From assembly GCA_051453625.1 (NCBI GenBank), contig JBOZIK010000001.1:201109583-201173582 (forward strand): DNA of 64,000 nucleotides. Direction: 5' to 3'. The stretch is from Welwitschia mirabilis (taxonomy: Eukaryota; Gnetophyta; Gnetopsida; Welwitschiales). Below the pieces are notes generated by a model that was given only the letters and a program-made list of their open reading frames with translations, was not told the DNA's origin and ran no database searches. Shown piece by piece: positions 1 through 11,060 of this stretch; positions within the stretch are counted from its first letter, which is position 1; each line of letters starts with the position of its first letter. The position numbers were made by a program, and so were the translations under genes.

Positions 1-355
1 AACTTCATAAAGTAAAACATTAGTCAAGTTAAAGATGTTCAAGTGATAACATGATGTTTACCAAAAGAATCAACTAAAGAATAATTGAGATAATGGTAGG
101 ATGAAAATCCAAGATAAGTACTTCTATCATGTTCAAGATTTAATTAATATACAGTTTAATGATTTTTAACCTTCTATCCATTATCTTTTAAATTTCTCAA
201 ATGTTTAGGTTAAAAGTTTTAACTAAGCTATATTAAGATGTACTTTTTCTAAAAGATAAGCACCTAACCATTAATAGGTTCAACCAGTTGTGTAAAAGGT
301 GCACCCAGGTATTGTATTTTTTAGAAAATAAGGTTCAAACAAAAAAAGAACTAAT
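1..355 (-). pseudogene. Ty3/gypsy integrase C-terminal remnant (Athila type)
   Basis: The stretch aligns by eye with three other minus-strand stretches in this window (about 20150-20452, 26570-26890 and 47930-48250) that lie just downstream of integrase coding. Shared text includes the block beginning aacttcataaagta and the block around tgtactttttctaaaagataagcacctaacc. Read on the minus strand this is the end of a gypsy integrase, a region that in the family ends with a short basic segment after the core. Stops and frameshifts interrupt it. Homology stops near 355, where unrelated minus-strand sequence (ORF-X) begins, so this is a truncated or fused fragment. The remainder of its element lies outside the window or is lost. 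Confidence 0.6.
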
Positions 356-1389
356 TAATAAAGTATAAAAGGTATACAATCATTGTAGAGTAAATTAGTT
401 AGAGGAAAAGATAGTAAAATGAGAAAACTTTAATAGCAAAAAGTTTAGAATCCAAAGAAGAGATAAAGAAGTGATAAATTTCAAAAAAAAATAATCTCTT
501 ATTAAAACGTTATAAATCATGAGTATTATTATATAATTCATTCAAGGTACTACTCAAAGAACGGATCTAAGAAGTTTTTAAGTTCTTTTACAAATATATA
601 ATAAAATTGAAAAATTCCTTAAGATTCAATTCTAAGCATGAATTATCATCAAGAAAATAAGGTTTACTCTAATTCAAAATTCCAAGATATTTCAAGTCAA
701 ACTTTTAAAAATAATAATTATCAAAAGCACAAAGCAAACTTGGTAGAAAAAGAGAGGATGTTACTTATATTATCACATTAATTTTTAAAAGGAAGAGATT
801 GAGAGATAAGAGAAATGAACTCTTCAAAATTATGAGTTTCATAAAAGTCAAGGAAAAGAACATGGCCTTAAGAATTATATGAAGGTTCAATTGGAAGAGA
901 TAGAGAAAGGTTATCATTATCAAGATCATAAGGTAATATGAAAGTGGAATTAGAAGTGGAAATAAGGATGTGATCTAAAGTTGTACATGAAGGCATAAGT
1001 GGAAAGGATGTAGAAGTATGGATAGAATGAACAGGTCTATCATCTATGACATTTAAATAAATCTATATGGATCCTTCATTATGGTTAGTTTATTTACTAT
1101 TGTATTTATCATTATTTTCTTGAGTTGTTTCTTCACTTTCCATAACATTGTCTATGACTAAATCTTTTCTCTCTTATTAAGTATTGATTTCTTTCTCTAA
1201 ATTGTTAGATTCATTTAAAAGATTATTAAGAGAAACAAGAGCATAATCTTTATCATTGATTAAAAATATTTAAATTCTTCATGAATGGATTTCTAATATA
1301 AATTATCTAGACATAAATGGATGATAAAGATATAATCTAATATCTCAATATCATCATCTAATGAATGATCATCCTTATCTTGATTTCAT
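356..1389 (-). pseudogene. ORF-X copy 1, unrecognised acidic protein remnant
   Basis: From about 1389 down to 850 the minus strand matches a second copy at 32786-33320. Read in the same frame as that copy it encodes an Asn/Asp/Ser-rich, acidic polypeptide with pieces such as LDDDIEILDYI and PYDLDNDNLS. This copy carries stops and at least one frameshift. Unlike copy 2 the coding sense seems to continue past GHV into LFLDFYETHNFEEF and SLISQSLPF (about 860-780), so copy 2 is probably cut at that point. Below about 700 the frame is lost. I do not recognise the family. It is flanked by retroelement pieces (integrase tail below, LTR above). It could be an extra ORF of a retroelement or a captured sequence. 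Confidence 0.4.
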
Positions 1390-1807
1390 TGTGAATTTAT
1401 ACAATCTTTAAGTCCTTTAGTCAAAACCTATAAATTACAATACTTGTAAAACACACACTCTAGTATAGATGGGATTTAACCTGAATGTCATAATCTATTA
1501 AAGGTACTAGGCTTAGAGTTGGAGAATTAATTTCATGAAGTATTTTTATCTTCTACTAAATGAAAGTAAATAATAATGAAAAATGCCATGTAATATGAAT
1601 GAAAATAAATGTAATAAAATGAAATGCAAATGGGATGATTTCTACTTGGACATTAATTCTTCTATCACAAGAACTATTTTTGTATAACTTGGATCATCTA
1701 AGAAGAGTTCTATTACTTGATTTTAATCAACATAAACTATCAAGATTGCCAAATAGAATATGAACAATGGAATTGAAATAAAATAGCAATGCAAATCTAA
1801 ACTAACA

Positions 1808-1817
1808 NNNNNNNNNN
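1808..1817. other. Assembly gap, 10 N
   Basis: Ten unresolved bases inside LTR copy L1. Sister LTRs align on both sides without an obvious jump, so little is missing. Confidence 0.99.
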
Positions 1818-2095
1818 GATTACTCTTATGACCTAAATAAATTATAAAAATATCACTTTAACCAAATTAAACCATAAAGGACATAAACACAATTGTAGTA
1901 AAAAGAGTATTTGAATTGATCATAGAACTTTTACATTCACTTTCAACAAACCAGCAACTCTTCAATGGAGAATACTCAGCCCAATACCAAGGTAATTTTT
2001 CTTTGTAGCTATTGGATGAATCTTTTATTCTTTAGTCTTTTATCACAAGAACATCGGGAATAAAAGAGGAAAATAGAAGTCAAGAAAAGGGAGGG

Positions 2096-2103
2096 TATTT
2101 ATA
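2096..2103 (-). promoter_or_regulatory. TATA-like box of LTR L1
   Basis: Minus-strand TATAAATA followed by CCC, at the same relative place as in every type-1 LTR of the window. The likely transcription start lies some 30 bp downstream, toward lower coordinates. Inferred core promoter, probably inactive. Confidence 0.5.
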
Positions 2104-2618
2104 GTTTTACATTAAAGTTCTAGAAGCTTAACCTTAGAAGTTAGAGAAAAAACCCTAACATCTCAAATGGGTTACATTATCCAATTACAAAGATAATTCT
2201 TTTCATCATAGAAAATAGTTGTTGTTGTAACTATTATTCAAATGATAGAGGGGACATCACTATATGTTACATGATGGTCCATCAGATTCATGCCCTGCTA
2301 TCAACCCCACAACCTTTATCCATGTTAGAAGCGCTACCGTCTTACTTATCATAGGGACAACAAAGGGAATGATAGGCTTCTTCATAGCTAATCTCAAAAT
2401 GGAATTAATCTTCTACATGATGTATCCTTCTTCCAAAGTATGAAGTATTAAAATAAGCTTAAGATGCCTTCAAATATGTTAAGAATTATATGTTTTGGGG
2501 ATTATCTTATCAGTTATTCATAATCACTAATATGACATCTAAACATGTATAATATCATATAAAAGCACTTAAAATACACCATTAAATTTCTATAATTCCT
2601 ATAAATCTCATCACAATG

Positions 2619-3093
2619 TAGCCCTTTACTTAGCCTTATCAGTCCCTAACAAAGTGATTAATCAACTATATTGTAAGCCAATTTGACTAATATAAATAAT
2701 AACTAGAAAAAGGTATATTGAGTTCAATTTAATCATGTAGGAATAGATACTAAAAACTAATCAGTTTATAAAAATACTAATATTTCCCTAAGCCTCCTAC
2801 TTAAGCACATCACCATAGGATGAAAGAATATCATACATATATAAGAATCATAAAATGAAATAATGATAGCTCAAAAATGATATCTCAATAAATGATAATA
2901 TGTATGCATAATGTAAAACAGTGATATTAGACTGATATCAGAACTTAAGTAGTGCTAATCTTAAAAGAATTATGCATCTAAGTTCATTATTGTAATCAAT
3001 AAGGGCAAAGGATAAGAGTAAATATAGCATTCTTTTCCCTATAGATGATATGAAACATCACTATAAGAAAATTCTATGAGTGTACTTATTGTG
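2619..3093 (-). repeat. 3' internal region of element C, outer part
   Basis: Non-coding minus-strand region between the polypurine-like stretch (minus AAGTAAAGGGCTA) and the point where element A begins. It matches 24541-25010 and 57812-58285. The homology breaks in ctataagaaaattctatgag near 3080-3093 and resumes at 18684 with ctcctataagataaag. This shows that the plus-strand element A interrupts it. Confidence 0.65.
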
Positions 3094-4185
3094 TTAACAA
3101 CTCATGCATATTTCATAGGGTATTCTGAGTGGTTTTACAAGATAATAGATAGGTAAATGATTGATTTCCATGATAATGGAGAGCTGAGATGAAAAGGATA
3201 AAAACATGTAATCTCCATGATGATGTATAGAATTTTGAGATATTCTAAATACTTTACATTTCTGAAGATAACTTCCTATAAAACATTGAGGATGATGTAA
3301 TGATTAAAGAATTATCAAAGTCCATCATTCACCTAATCATCTGGATAACTATACAAATGACTGAGTAAATAGTACCAATAGGGATGTGACTATAATCGAC
3401 GTGGTAACTAATGTAGATTAACTATGAGTTGGCATCATCTCTTTAACCATTTGGATGACTAGCTAAATAGTACTATTGTAATGTCTATATTAAACATTCA
3501 TTGAACCTCTACCACATGTATTTTCATTTCTCCTCACATAACTATTATGGTTTATCTACATCTTTCTATCTATTTTGTTGTGTGATTGTGAGTTAATAAA
3601 TAGATCTTGCCCTTAACTTTTACTTGTCTTCTTTTGTATATGAAATTCTTGTGATACAAGATCAAAGGCCTGGAGATCCATCCTTGTGATTACAAATAGA
3701 CATTTTCCTTGCTCTTGGGTGTCATTTCCTCTATTGAGATATGGCTACTTTGTAACATATATGTGATTCATGATTAATACAAAATACTTCTTTTTCTAAT
3801 TCTAATGTGTAATTGTTTCTCATCCTCATAGCATATATTGTTTCTAATATAATGATAATTTCTTTAGTAATATAGGTTATTAGAATAACCTTTGTTAAGG
3901 TTGTACTTGATTAGTTTATGTTAGGTGCATTATTTTTTCCTTTTCCTAAATTAGCTTTGTATGAGTGTGTTATATTTTACTTTCATGCATTATAAGTTGT
4001 TTCTGTAGATTAGTGTATAAGAATTTATTTGTGGAAAGAAACTCTCTTATTTTACTTTATCTTTTGATGGATTATGACGTTCAGGTTACTCTCATCTATA
4101 TTAGTATGTTATGTTTGTGCATTATATTTGTGATTAATAGGATTCTACTAAGGATATAAATGTTGCATAAATATTCATTACAACA
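3094..4185 (+). repeat. 5' LTR of element A (type 2 LTR)
   Basis: An LTR of about 1.09 kb starting near TGTTAACAACTC and ending in CAACA three bases before the primer site. It matches 15085-15741 and 16295-18683 (after removal of the solo LTR). It is related to the type-1 LTRs but distinct: both share the text around ttaggtgcat and the stretch ttagctttgtatgagtgtg is type 2 only. No strong TATA box is visible; gagttaataaatag near 3590 is the closest candidate. The exact left boundary is uncertain by about 10 bp. Confidence 0.7.
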
Positions 4186-4188
4186 TCT

Positions 4189-4206
4189 TAGCACCATTAT
4201 TAGGGA
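4189..4206 (+). promoter_or_regulatory. Primer binding site, tRNA-Asp type, decayed
   Basis: TAGCACCATTATTAGGGA follows the LTR end CAACA by three bases. Compared with the complement of the plant tRNA-Asp 3' end (TGGCGCCGTTGCCGGGGA), it differs at seven places. All are G-to-A or C-to-T. tRNA-Asp priming is known for Athila/Calypso elements; the match itself was made by eye. Confidence 0.8.
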
Positions 4207-4662
4207 TGGCTAATTGAAGTTTAAGCATTTTTATTGCTCTAGTAAGTATTTTAGATTGGTGCTTACTTGTAGTAGCATTGTACCAAAATCTATAGTAGCA
4301 TAGGTTTTTCCTTTTTGCAGTGTCAGTTTTTTTGTTTTCAAATAAAGTTTTACATTTTCTTCTATAATAAAAAGTTAGTCATCTTCTTTATCATCTAAAT
4401 AATGTGTAGCAATGATGGCCTCTATGTCATGAGTTTTCTATTTCAATTTTCTGTCAAAAATTTTTAGGGTTTTTTCCATCATCCCCTCTATCATCTAAAT
4501 GACTCAGGTAGATGATAGTATATTTCAGAGTTTTTTATTTGTAGCAGTCTTTTATTTTTATTTTATATTTTTTATTTTTTGTAGTTTTTATGTTTTTATC
4601 ATTTAAATTATCATCCAAATGATGGAAAGAGCAACACTCTATGCATCTAAAACTGAGCATAT
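4207..4662 (+). other. 5' leader of element A
   Basis: Untranslated leader between primer site and gag start. It contains several copies of a tcatctaaatga / catccaaatgatgg motif, which recurs as short inverted repeats throughout these elements (4420-4530 and 4596-4625). No gene is seen. Confidence 0.55.
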
Positions 4663-6430
4663 ATGGTAAAATCTAGTAAAAAAGAAAAATACCAAAGAGA
4701 GTGGTTGTTTATTATTAAAAATATCTGAGAAGGTTTGATAGACTTGAAAATTAAATCAGGTAAATACAACAAAGGTATACAAGATTTAGAATTTCCTATA
4801 ATATCTACTTTTATTTTTGTAGAGTTTAATTTTGCTATAAAAAATTTTTTAAATAGTTGTTTAGATAAGAGTTTTTCATTTTCAACCATGTCTACCTCAT
4901 TCCAAAAGTAAAAGTAACCTATCTCATCAAATCCACCTCTTTTCATTAGAACTCTTATAACCACTCTTACTCATACCAATTCCCATATCACCCTTAAGAT
5001 CTTATAGTAAATAAAAAACATGACATCAAAACCCCATTTGACTTACCTCCTGGTGATGAGGTTGAACTATGTAACCTAAATGCATATCCTACTTTTAGTA
5101 TGAACCTGATAAGGATCCCTTGCAACACATTACTGATATAGAATATTTAGTCCTCACTTTTGAAAATGGTATAAAATGTATAAGTAATAGAACCTACATG
5201 ATTATCATCTCCATCACTTCACAAGGTAAAGCAATACTATGACTTAGAATGATTTCCCATAAAAGTTTAAAATTTTAAAGTCAAGTTCAACAAGACTTTC
5301 TCAAGAGATTTATGAGTGAAACCAGCATTTGAAAATGTAAGAAATAAGTTACCAACTTGTAACAAATACCTAATGATTATTATGTCTTTGTCTGTGATAG
5401 ATTCTTTGCTGCTTTACATTCAAACTCTGTAAATGTCTTTTCATAGGTAGAACTTGTTGACTACTTTTATAATGAATTAAACAGTCACACAAAGCAACTT
5501 ATAGATTTTTCATGTGAAGGTAGCTTGTTAAATAAAATCTTAGATGATGCATGAAAAGTATTAAAATACTTGATAAAATTAAGTCAAAGATGGCCTAAAC
5601 CCTTACCTAGAGAAAACCAAATAATAGGCCAAATCATTAAAGATCTAAAGGAGGTAAAACATAAGAAAAATGAAATAAGAACTGAAAATTAACCAAGTAA
5701 TGTCATAGAGGACTTTACTTCAACCTTAAGAAAATATATACAAATGATTCTTGATGCTAAAATGGCAACCAAAAAGAGTGAATTTGTAGTTTCTACCAAT
5801 GATTTGTGTAAAGATAGTTATCATATTACCAAAAAATATCCTTTTCTTTCAACTTACAAAGAGAGAATTTATAAGGAGATATGTGCTTTTAACTAGAGTT
5901 ATTTAAACTACAACCAAACCCAAAATCAAAAACAAGTCTAAAATCACAACAACTTTTAACTCAGGATGAATGAACAACCACACTTTAAAATTTTCAATCA
6001 AACCAGGCTAACTTCCAACCTTTCAAGAAGAGATTTGAAAAATAAACTTCCAATCTAACAACTTGAACAACTTAGTAAGCTCATCCAAATCCAAAAACCA
6101 AAGTGATCCTCTTAGGAATTCCATTGAGAAGTTGAGAAAATCATAAGAAAAAAAAACTTAAACATTGAAAAAATAAACAATAACATTAAAAACCTTTTGA
6201 GCATCTTACAATAAACTATGCTTACTAACCAAAGATTATAAGGGTCTCTTACCACTCAACATTTATAGAATGCAAATAAAGTTAGAAAATATTGTAAGGT
6301 AATGATAAGAAGTGGAAATAATATACCTCCTCCAATCTATAAGGCTTCAACATCATAAGGTAATAAAAATGATAAATAAGAGGATATTTAAATCTTAAAA
6401 AACCATTATTTCCCTTATCCATTACGTAAC
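4663..6430 (+). pseudogene. gag: Gag polyprotein remnant, element A
   Basis: Gag forms the particle and binds RNA. The start is set at the ATG at 4663, because the following residues (MVKSSKKEKYQREW) match the gag start of element B at 31989 (MVNSRRKMKYLREW). About 350 bp on, the block that reads NP-FDLPPGDEVELCNL, across a one-base frameshift near 5025, matches the conserved gag block of B (NPFDLAPDDDIELRNL). A decayed CCHC zinc knuckle survives near 5810-5850 (CKDSYHITKKY, with the first and last Cys lost), followed by YKERIYKEICAFN. After it comes a Lys/Asn-rich coiled segment (6100-6220). Stops and frameshifts run throughout. Confidence 0.7.
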
Positions 6431-6680
6431 AAAAATAAAATCCTTTTACAAAAAAAACATGCTATTTTATGGCTTGATACGCTTAACACAAATCCTATTT
6501 TTGATGATTATTTAAAAGCCTTAATATAAAAGATGAGTATTAACTTGCCATTTTAGAAACTCTTACAAGAAGACCCAAAGTATTTAAAGATATATAAATA
6601 CTTAATTAGAAAAAAGCAAAAATAAACCATCCCTAGAAAAGTCTTTCTATCTTAATCTAGTTTTCTAAAAATATTCAAAG

Positions 6681-6742
6681 TTTAAAGATCTGAGAGTAGC
6701 AACTATAATTATTTAAAGATCTGAGAGTAGCAACTATGATTA
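6681..6742 (+). repeat. 31-bp tandem duplication
   Basis: Two adjacent 31-bp units (6681-6711 and 6712-6742), each starting tttaaagatctgag, differ at one base. The duplication lies at the gag-protease junction and shifts the upstream frame relative to the protease. Confidence 0.9.
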
Positions 6743-7115
6743 TTACTTTAGAAGGAAATCATAGGATTAAGAAGTCCTTAATAGATATTGGAGCTAGTTT
6801 CAACATCATGCCCTTACACATTTGTCAGAGACTTGACTTGAAAGAAAGAGTAGAACCTACATAGATTATCTTAGAGCTAACTGATACTTCTGTAAAGAAA
6901 CCATTAGGTATGATTAAGAGTTTAGTCATTTAGATAGAAGAAGATTTATACCCCACTAATGTTGTAGTTATAGAAGTTAATCACCATAGTAAATATCCTT
7001 TACTTCTAGGTAAAGACTTTTGTGCAACATCCCACTATATTATAGACATAAGAACCAGATTAATAAAGTGTTATTTTAAAAATAAAAAATTTTCAATAAG
7101 AGTTTTTGATATGAC
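6715..7115 (+). pseudogene. Retroviral-type aspartic protease remnant, element A
   Basis: The protease cleaves the Gag-Pol polyprotein. The active-site region reads LIDIGASFNIMP with the catalytic Asp at 6784-6786; the family motif D-S/T/L-G appears here as DIG. The frame runs on through PLHICQRLDLKERVEP, a flap-like stretch, then YPLLLGKDFCATSHYIID. The latter matches the second conserved block of gypsy proteases (LLGRPFL-like). In-frame stops occur near 6863 and 6933. It is downstream of gag and about 500 bp upstream of RT, the normal order for gypsy elements. Confidence 0.7.
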
Positions 7116-7639
7116 CCATAAAGATTTAGGTAATGATTTGAGGATGGAGAAAGAAATTAGGTCAAGTATGTTTTTACAAAACTATTCACTTCAAGAAAAG
7201 ATGATCCATTCTTCGTGAATCAACCCTGTTTAATGATAAAATGAAAGTAGACAACTTATACGTCTTTGAAGATCAACTTACTTTTAACCATCTACAGACT
7301 AGGTTTTCAGATCTAGAGAGTAGAGAGTTTAAGCCTATCAACTGTGTAAAATTCTAAGAATTTAGTAGACCTAAGATTTCTTATTTTAAGGATGGTCATC
7401 CACTACTAATATTTGGATGACATTTTAAGATGATAGTTTAGAATCTTACAAATTTTATAGATAGTAAAATTCTGAGCTTAAAAGTAAACTTGAAACTTTA
7501 GAAAGTGAACTAAAATACATTTTTAAAGACACTAACCTAAATAAACCTTTTATCATAAATAAAAACCTTACTTTTTAATATGAATCAAGTCTATTTTATC
7601 TTCTGCATTCTAAGGTAAACGCATTCACTTGGTCCCATA

Positions 7640-8936
7640 ACCATTTGACAGCCATATCTTCTTCTATTATTTAACATACGATCTACCTTAAAAAAATGGT
7701 AAACTTATGAGGCTACCCTAATGTAAACTTAATCTAGTCCCTAAATAAATTATCAAAGATGAAAACATAAAATTAATGGATGCTAGAATCATTTATTTAA
7801 TTTCTGATAGTGAGTGAATTAGTCCCTTAATGGTAGTTTCTAAAAAGGATAAAAAATAAGAATGTGCATAGACTTTTAAAAACTATATGAGGTAATCAAA
7901 TTACCTTTTCTTAATTAAATTCTTAATAGGATTTAGGGTTATGTTTTTTTACTATTTTCTTAATAGTTATAGTAGTTATAACCAAATTTGCATTGCTAGT
8001 AAGAATCAAGCCAAAACCACCTTTACTTCTTCTTTCAGTACTTTTGCTTTTAGGTGCATGCCTTTTGAACTTTGTAATGCTTCCAATAGTATTCAGCATG
8101 CTATGATGGGTATATTTTTCGATATGCTTAAGGATTCCATTGAGATTTTTATAGATGACTTCTCTATTTATGCTAAAATGTTTAATCAAATTTTAAATCA
8201 ATTATAGAAAGTCTTAGGCCATTGCATTTCTGGTGGCCTACACTTAAGTTGGAAAAAGATTTTATTTCTTATAGAAAGTGTAATTGTTTTAGGTCATCAT
8301 ATTTTAAAAGAAGGGATTAGGATGAACACTTCTAAAGTTAGTATTATTCAAAACCTAAGTTACTCTAAAAATGTTACATAGGTTAGAACTTTTCTTAGTC
8401 ATTGTGGTTTTCATCACTAGTTCATTTATGATTATGCTAATATTTGTAAATCCCTTCACTCATTACTAGAGAAAGAAGGCAAATTTAAATGAAACAAATC
8501 TTGTCAATTTACTTTTGATAGGTTTAAACATAAACTGTCTTATGCTCCTATAGTAACAAGACCTAATTGAGAACTAGATTTTGAGCTTATGTGTGATGTG
8601 AGTAATTTTACTATGAGTGGGATTATTTAACAAAATTATGAGAATGATTTTAAAGTTATATCTTATCATAGCAAATATTTTTCTAGAGCTCAAATAAATT
8701 ATACCACTATAAAGAAATAGATGCTAGCCATTATTTTTCACCTTGATTCTCTTAGACATTATCTTTTAGGTTTTCATACTAATGTTTACACTAATCATGC
8801 TACTATTCATGACCTTATGAGAAAGAAAGATTATAGTGCACATTTAATTAGATGGATCCTTCTTATGCAAGATTTTAATTTGACCATCATAGATAAAGCA
8901 GGGAAGTATAGATCTATTATTGATTATTTGTCTTAA
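7640..8936 (+). pseudogene. Reverse transcriptase and RNase H remnant, element A
   Basis: Copies element RNA into DNA. RT opens with pieces such as MDARIIYLISDSE and SPLMVVSKKDKK (7780-7855), the finger region of gypsy RT. It continues with TFTSSFSTFAFRCMPFELCN and reaches the catalytic block FIDDFSIY, whose two Asp codons are at 8154-8159 and intact. A long open stretch (about 7941-8207) covers palm residues. RNase H follows, with NYTTIKK then MLAIIFHLDSLRHYLLGF, NVYTNHATIHDLM and LIRWILLMQDFNL (8697-8936). This ends in the usual DYLS before the integrase. Several stops, mostly CAA/CAG or TGG turned to stop. The integrase lies in another frame. Confidence 0.8.
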
Positions 8937-9009
8937 CTTCCTTCTCCTCTAGATTGCACTATTATAGATGATTCCTTTCCTGATAAGCAGCTTTTCACTG
9001 TCTCTTCTT

Positions 9010-9921
9010 CTCATCCTCCTCCATAGTATGCGACATTGTGAACTATTTTGTAACCATGCAAGCACCACAACATTAGATCTATAATGAATGCAAATCTTTT
9101 TTCCATAGAATAGGTGACTATAAGTGGATCAAGCAACATTCGTATCATAGGTGGAAAGACCAAATTATGAGAAAATGTGTGCCTAATTGGAAGATACCTG
9201 AGATCCTTCATGTTTTTCATAGTGGTATTTGTGGAGGATATTTTAGTGGGTATAAAACTGCAATGAAAATCCTCCATTCTGTTCTTTACTGGCCTTCTCT
9301 TTTTCATGATTTATTTGATTTTTTTCAAAGGTGTAATTCTTATCAGCATTATGGTAGTCTTGCTTGGTTATAAGAATTTCCCCTTAGACCTATTCTTGAA
9401 TGTGAGCCTTTTGATTATTAGGGTATTGATTTCATAGGCTCCATTCATCCACCTTCTTTTAATAAAAATTACATTTTAGTGACTGGAGATTATGTGACTA
9501 AATGGGTTAAAGCCATACCTACTTCCTTAAATGATGCCTGAACTATCTCTCATTTTCTTAGAACTCATATCTTTCAGAGATTTTATTTTTCTAGAGTTAT
9601 CATTAGTGATCAGGGTATTCATTTCATTAATGTAGTTTTTAAGAAACTTCTTTTATCCATTAGTATAAAACATAGAGTATCTTGTGCTTATCATCCTCAA
9701 ACTAATAGAGAGGCTGAAAATGCTAATAAGGAGAAAAAGAAAATGCTTCAAAAACTTGTCTCTATTAAAAAAATATTTTGGACTTATAATCTTAACGATG
9801 TACTTTGGGCTTACTGTACTACTTAGCATACTTCTCTTAGTTTTTCATCTTACAAACTTGTATACAGTAAAGTTTGTATCTTACTGGTTGATGTGTGTTA
9901 CAATTTTTATTATGTATCTTA
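9010..9921 (+). pseudogene. Integrase remnant, element A, first copy
   Basis: Integrase inserts the cDNA into the host chromosome. The zinc-binding part is seen in ICGGYFSGYKTAMKILHSV, then LYWPSLFHDLFDFFQRC and YQHYGSL. The catalytic core keeps all three acidic residues in a single frame: Asp at 9428-9430 (GIDFIGS), Asp at 9608-9610 (IISDQGIHF) and Glu at 9716-9718 in YHPQTNREAE. VTKWVKAIPT between them is typical. Only a few stops interrupt. The copy is cut at the gap at 9922, and the same region starts again to its right. Confidence 0.8.
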
Positions 9922-10021
9922 NNNNNNNNNNNNNNNNNNNNNNNNNNNNNNNNNNNNNNNNNNNNNNNNNNNNNNNNNNNNNNNNNNNNNNNNNNNNNNN
10001 NNNNNNNNNNNNNNNNNNNNN
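9922..10021. other. Assembly gap, 100 N
   Basis: Standard-size gap. Sequence to the right begins at the paralogous position of 9191, so about 730 bp is represented on both sides at roughly 80 percent identity by eye. Confidence 0.99.
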
Positions 10022-11060
10022 GATACCTAAAATTCTTCATCTTTGTCATGGGATTATTTGTGGAGGTTACTTTAGTGGACATAAAACAACGATGAAAATC
10101 CTCCATTCTAGTTTTTATTAGCCTTATTTTTTTTGTGATTCTTTTAATTTTTCTAGAAGGTGTGATCCTTATTAGCATTATGGTAGCCTTGTTCATTTAG
10201 AAGAGAGTCTTATGATTATTGGGGTATTTATTTCATAGGCCTTATTCATCTACCTTCTTTTAATAAGCATTACATTTTAGTGGTTGTGGATTATGTGGCT
10301 AAATAGGTTGAATTCATATCTACTTCTTTGAATGATATCCAAACTATTTGTTATTTTCTTAAAACTCATATTTTTCAAATATTTGATTTTCCTAAAATTA
10401 TCATTAGTGATGAGGTTACTCATTTCATTAATTAAATTTTTAAAAAACTTCTTTTATCCATTAGTATAGATCATAGAGTAGCTTATTTTTATTACCCTCA
10501 AACTAATATACAGGCTAAAAATGCTAACAAAAAAATAAAGAAAATGTTATAAAAACTTATTTTTATTAATAAAAAGTATTATATTTTAAACTTAATGATG
10601 TACTTTGGACTTACTATACTACTTAGCATACTTCTTTTCAGTTTTCACATTATGAACTTATATATGGTAAAGTTTGTATATTGTTTATTAATGTTATAAT
10701 TCTTATCATGCATTTTATCAACTTAATATTGTAGATTCTCATAAAAACCTTAAATATAGATTAGCCCAATTAAGTCATCTTAATTAAAAAAGAACTCATA
10801 TCATACATCACCAATTAATCTATAAAGCCCAACCAAAGTTCAAACATGATAAAAAGATATTTTATAAAAAGTTTAAACCCAGTTAACTTATCTTGTTATA
10901 CAATACTAGAGTTCATCTTTTGAATAACAAGTTGATCTCTAAATGATTAATTCCTTACCTTATAAAGAAAGTACATCTTAATGAATCAGTTAAGATTTTA
11001 GACTTAGAGACTAGATAAATTCAGAAGGTTAATAAGGAATGGTTAAAATTATATGAAGGA
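10022..11060 (+). pseudogene. Integrase remnant, second paralogous copy
   Basis: Begins with IPKILHLCHG, IICGGYFSGHKTTMKILHS, the zinc-binding part already present at 9185-9290, and continues through VTKWVEAI-equivalent sequence, IISDEVTHF (about 10390-10430) and YYPQTNIQAK (about 10490-10520). In that last block the Glu codon has become Lys. The C-terminal part runs to about 11060 and includes LNEDLKI-like and NKEWLKLYEGS-like residues. It is more decayed than the first copy. It is either a second element, a tandem remnant or a paralog joined by scaffolding. Confidence 0.7.

Larger units (their letters stand above)
1390..2618 (-). repeat. Athila-like LTR, type 1 (copy L1)
   Basis: Minus-strand LTR of about 1.23 kb, homologous to LTRs at 23195-24540, 55893-57062, 57111-57811, 46243-47596 and 59732-60376. 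The 3' end (low coordinate) shares the block acctataaatta...cttgtaaaacacacac with its sisters. The 5' end lies against a purine-rich stretch that reads AAGTAAAGGGCTA on the minus strand. A TATA-like element lies inside, and a 10-N gap falls at 1808-1817. Because 3'-region sequence (2619-3093) sits on its upstream side, this is best read as the 3' LTR of minus-strand element C. Confidence 0.7.

Noticed and set aside
3965-4159. 64-codon open stretch with hydrophobic residues
   Set aside because: Lies inside the 5' LTR of element A. The frame is not kept in the other type 2 LTRs; Leu/Ile/Phe-rich frames are expected in AT-rich DNA.
4647-4964. 105-codon open stretch on the minus strand
   Set aside because: Antisense to the gag start of element A, which matches gag of B on the plus strand.
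7923-8189. 88-codon open stretch on the minus strand over RT
   Set aside because: Exact antisense shadow of the RT palm region.
9011-9307. 98-codon open stretch on the minus strand
   Set aside because: Antisense to the integrase zinc-binding part, which is recognisable on the plus strand.
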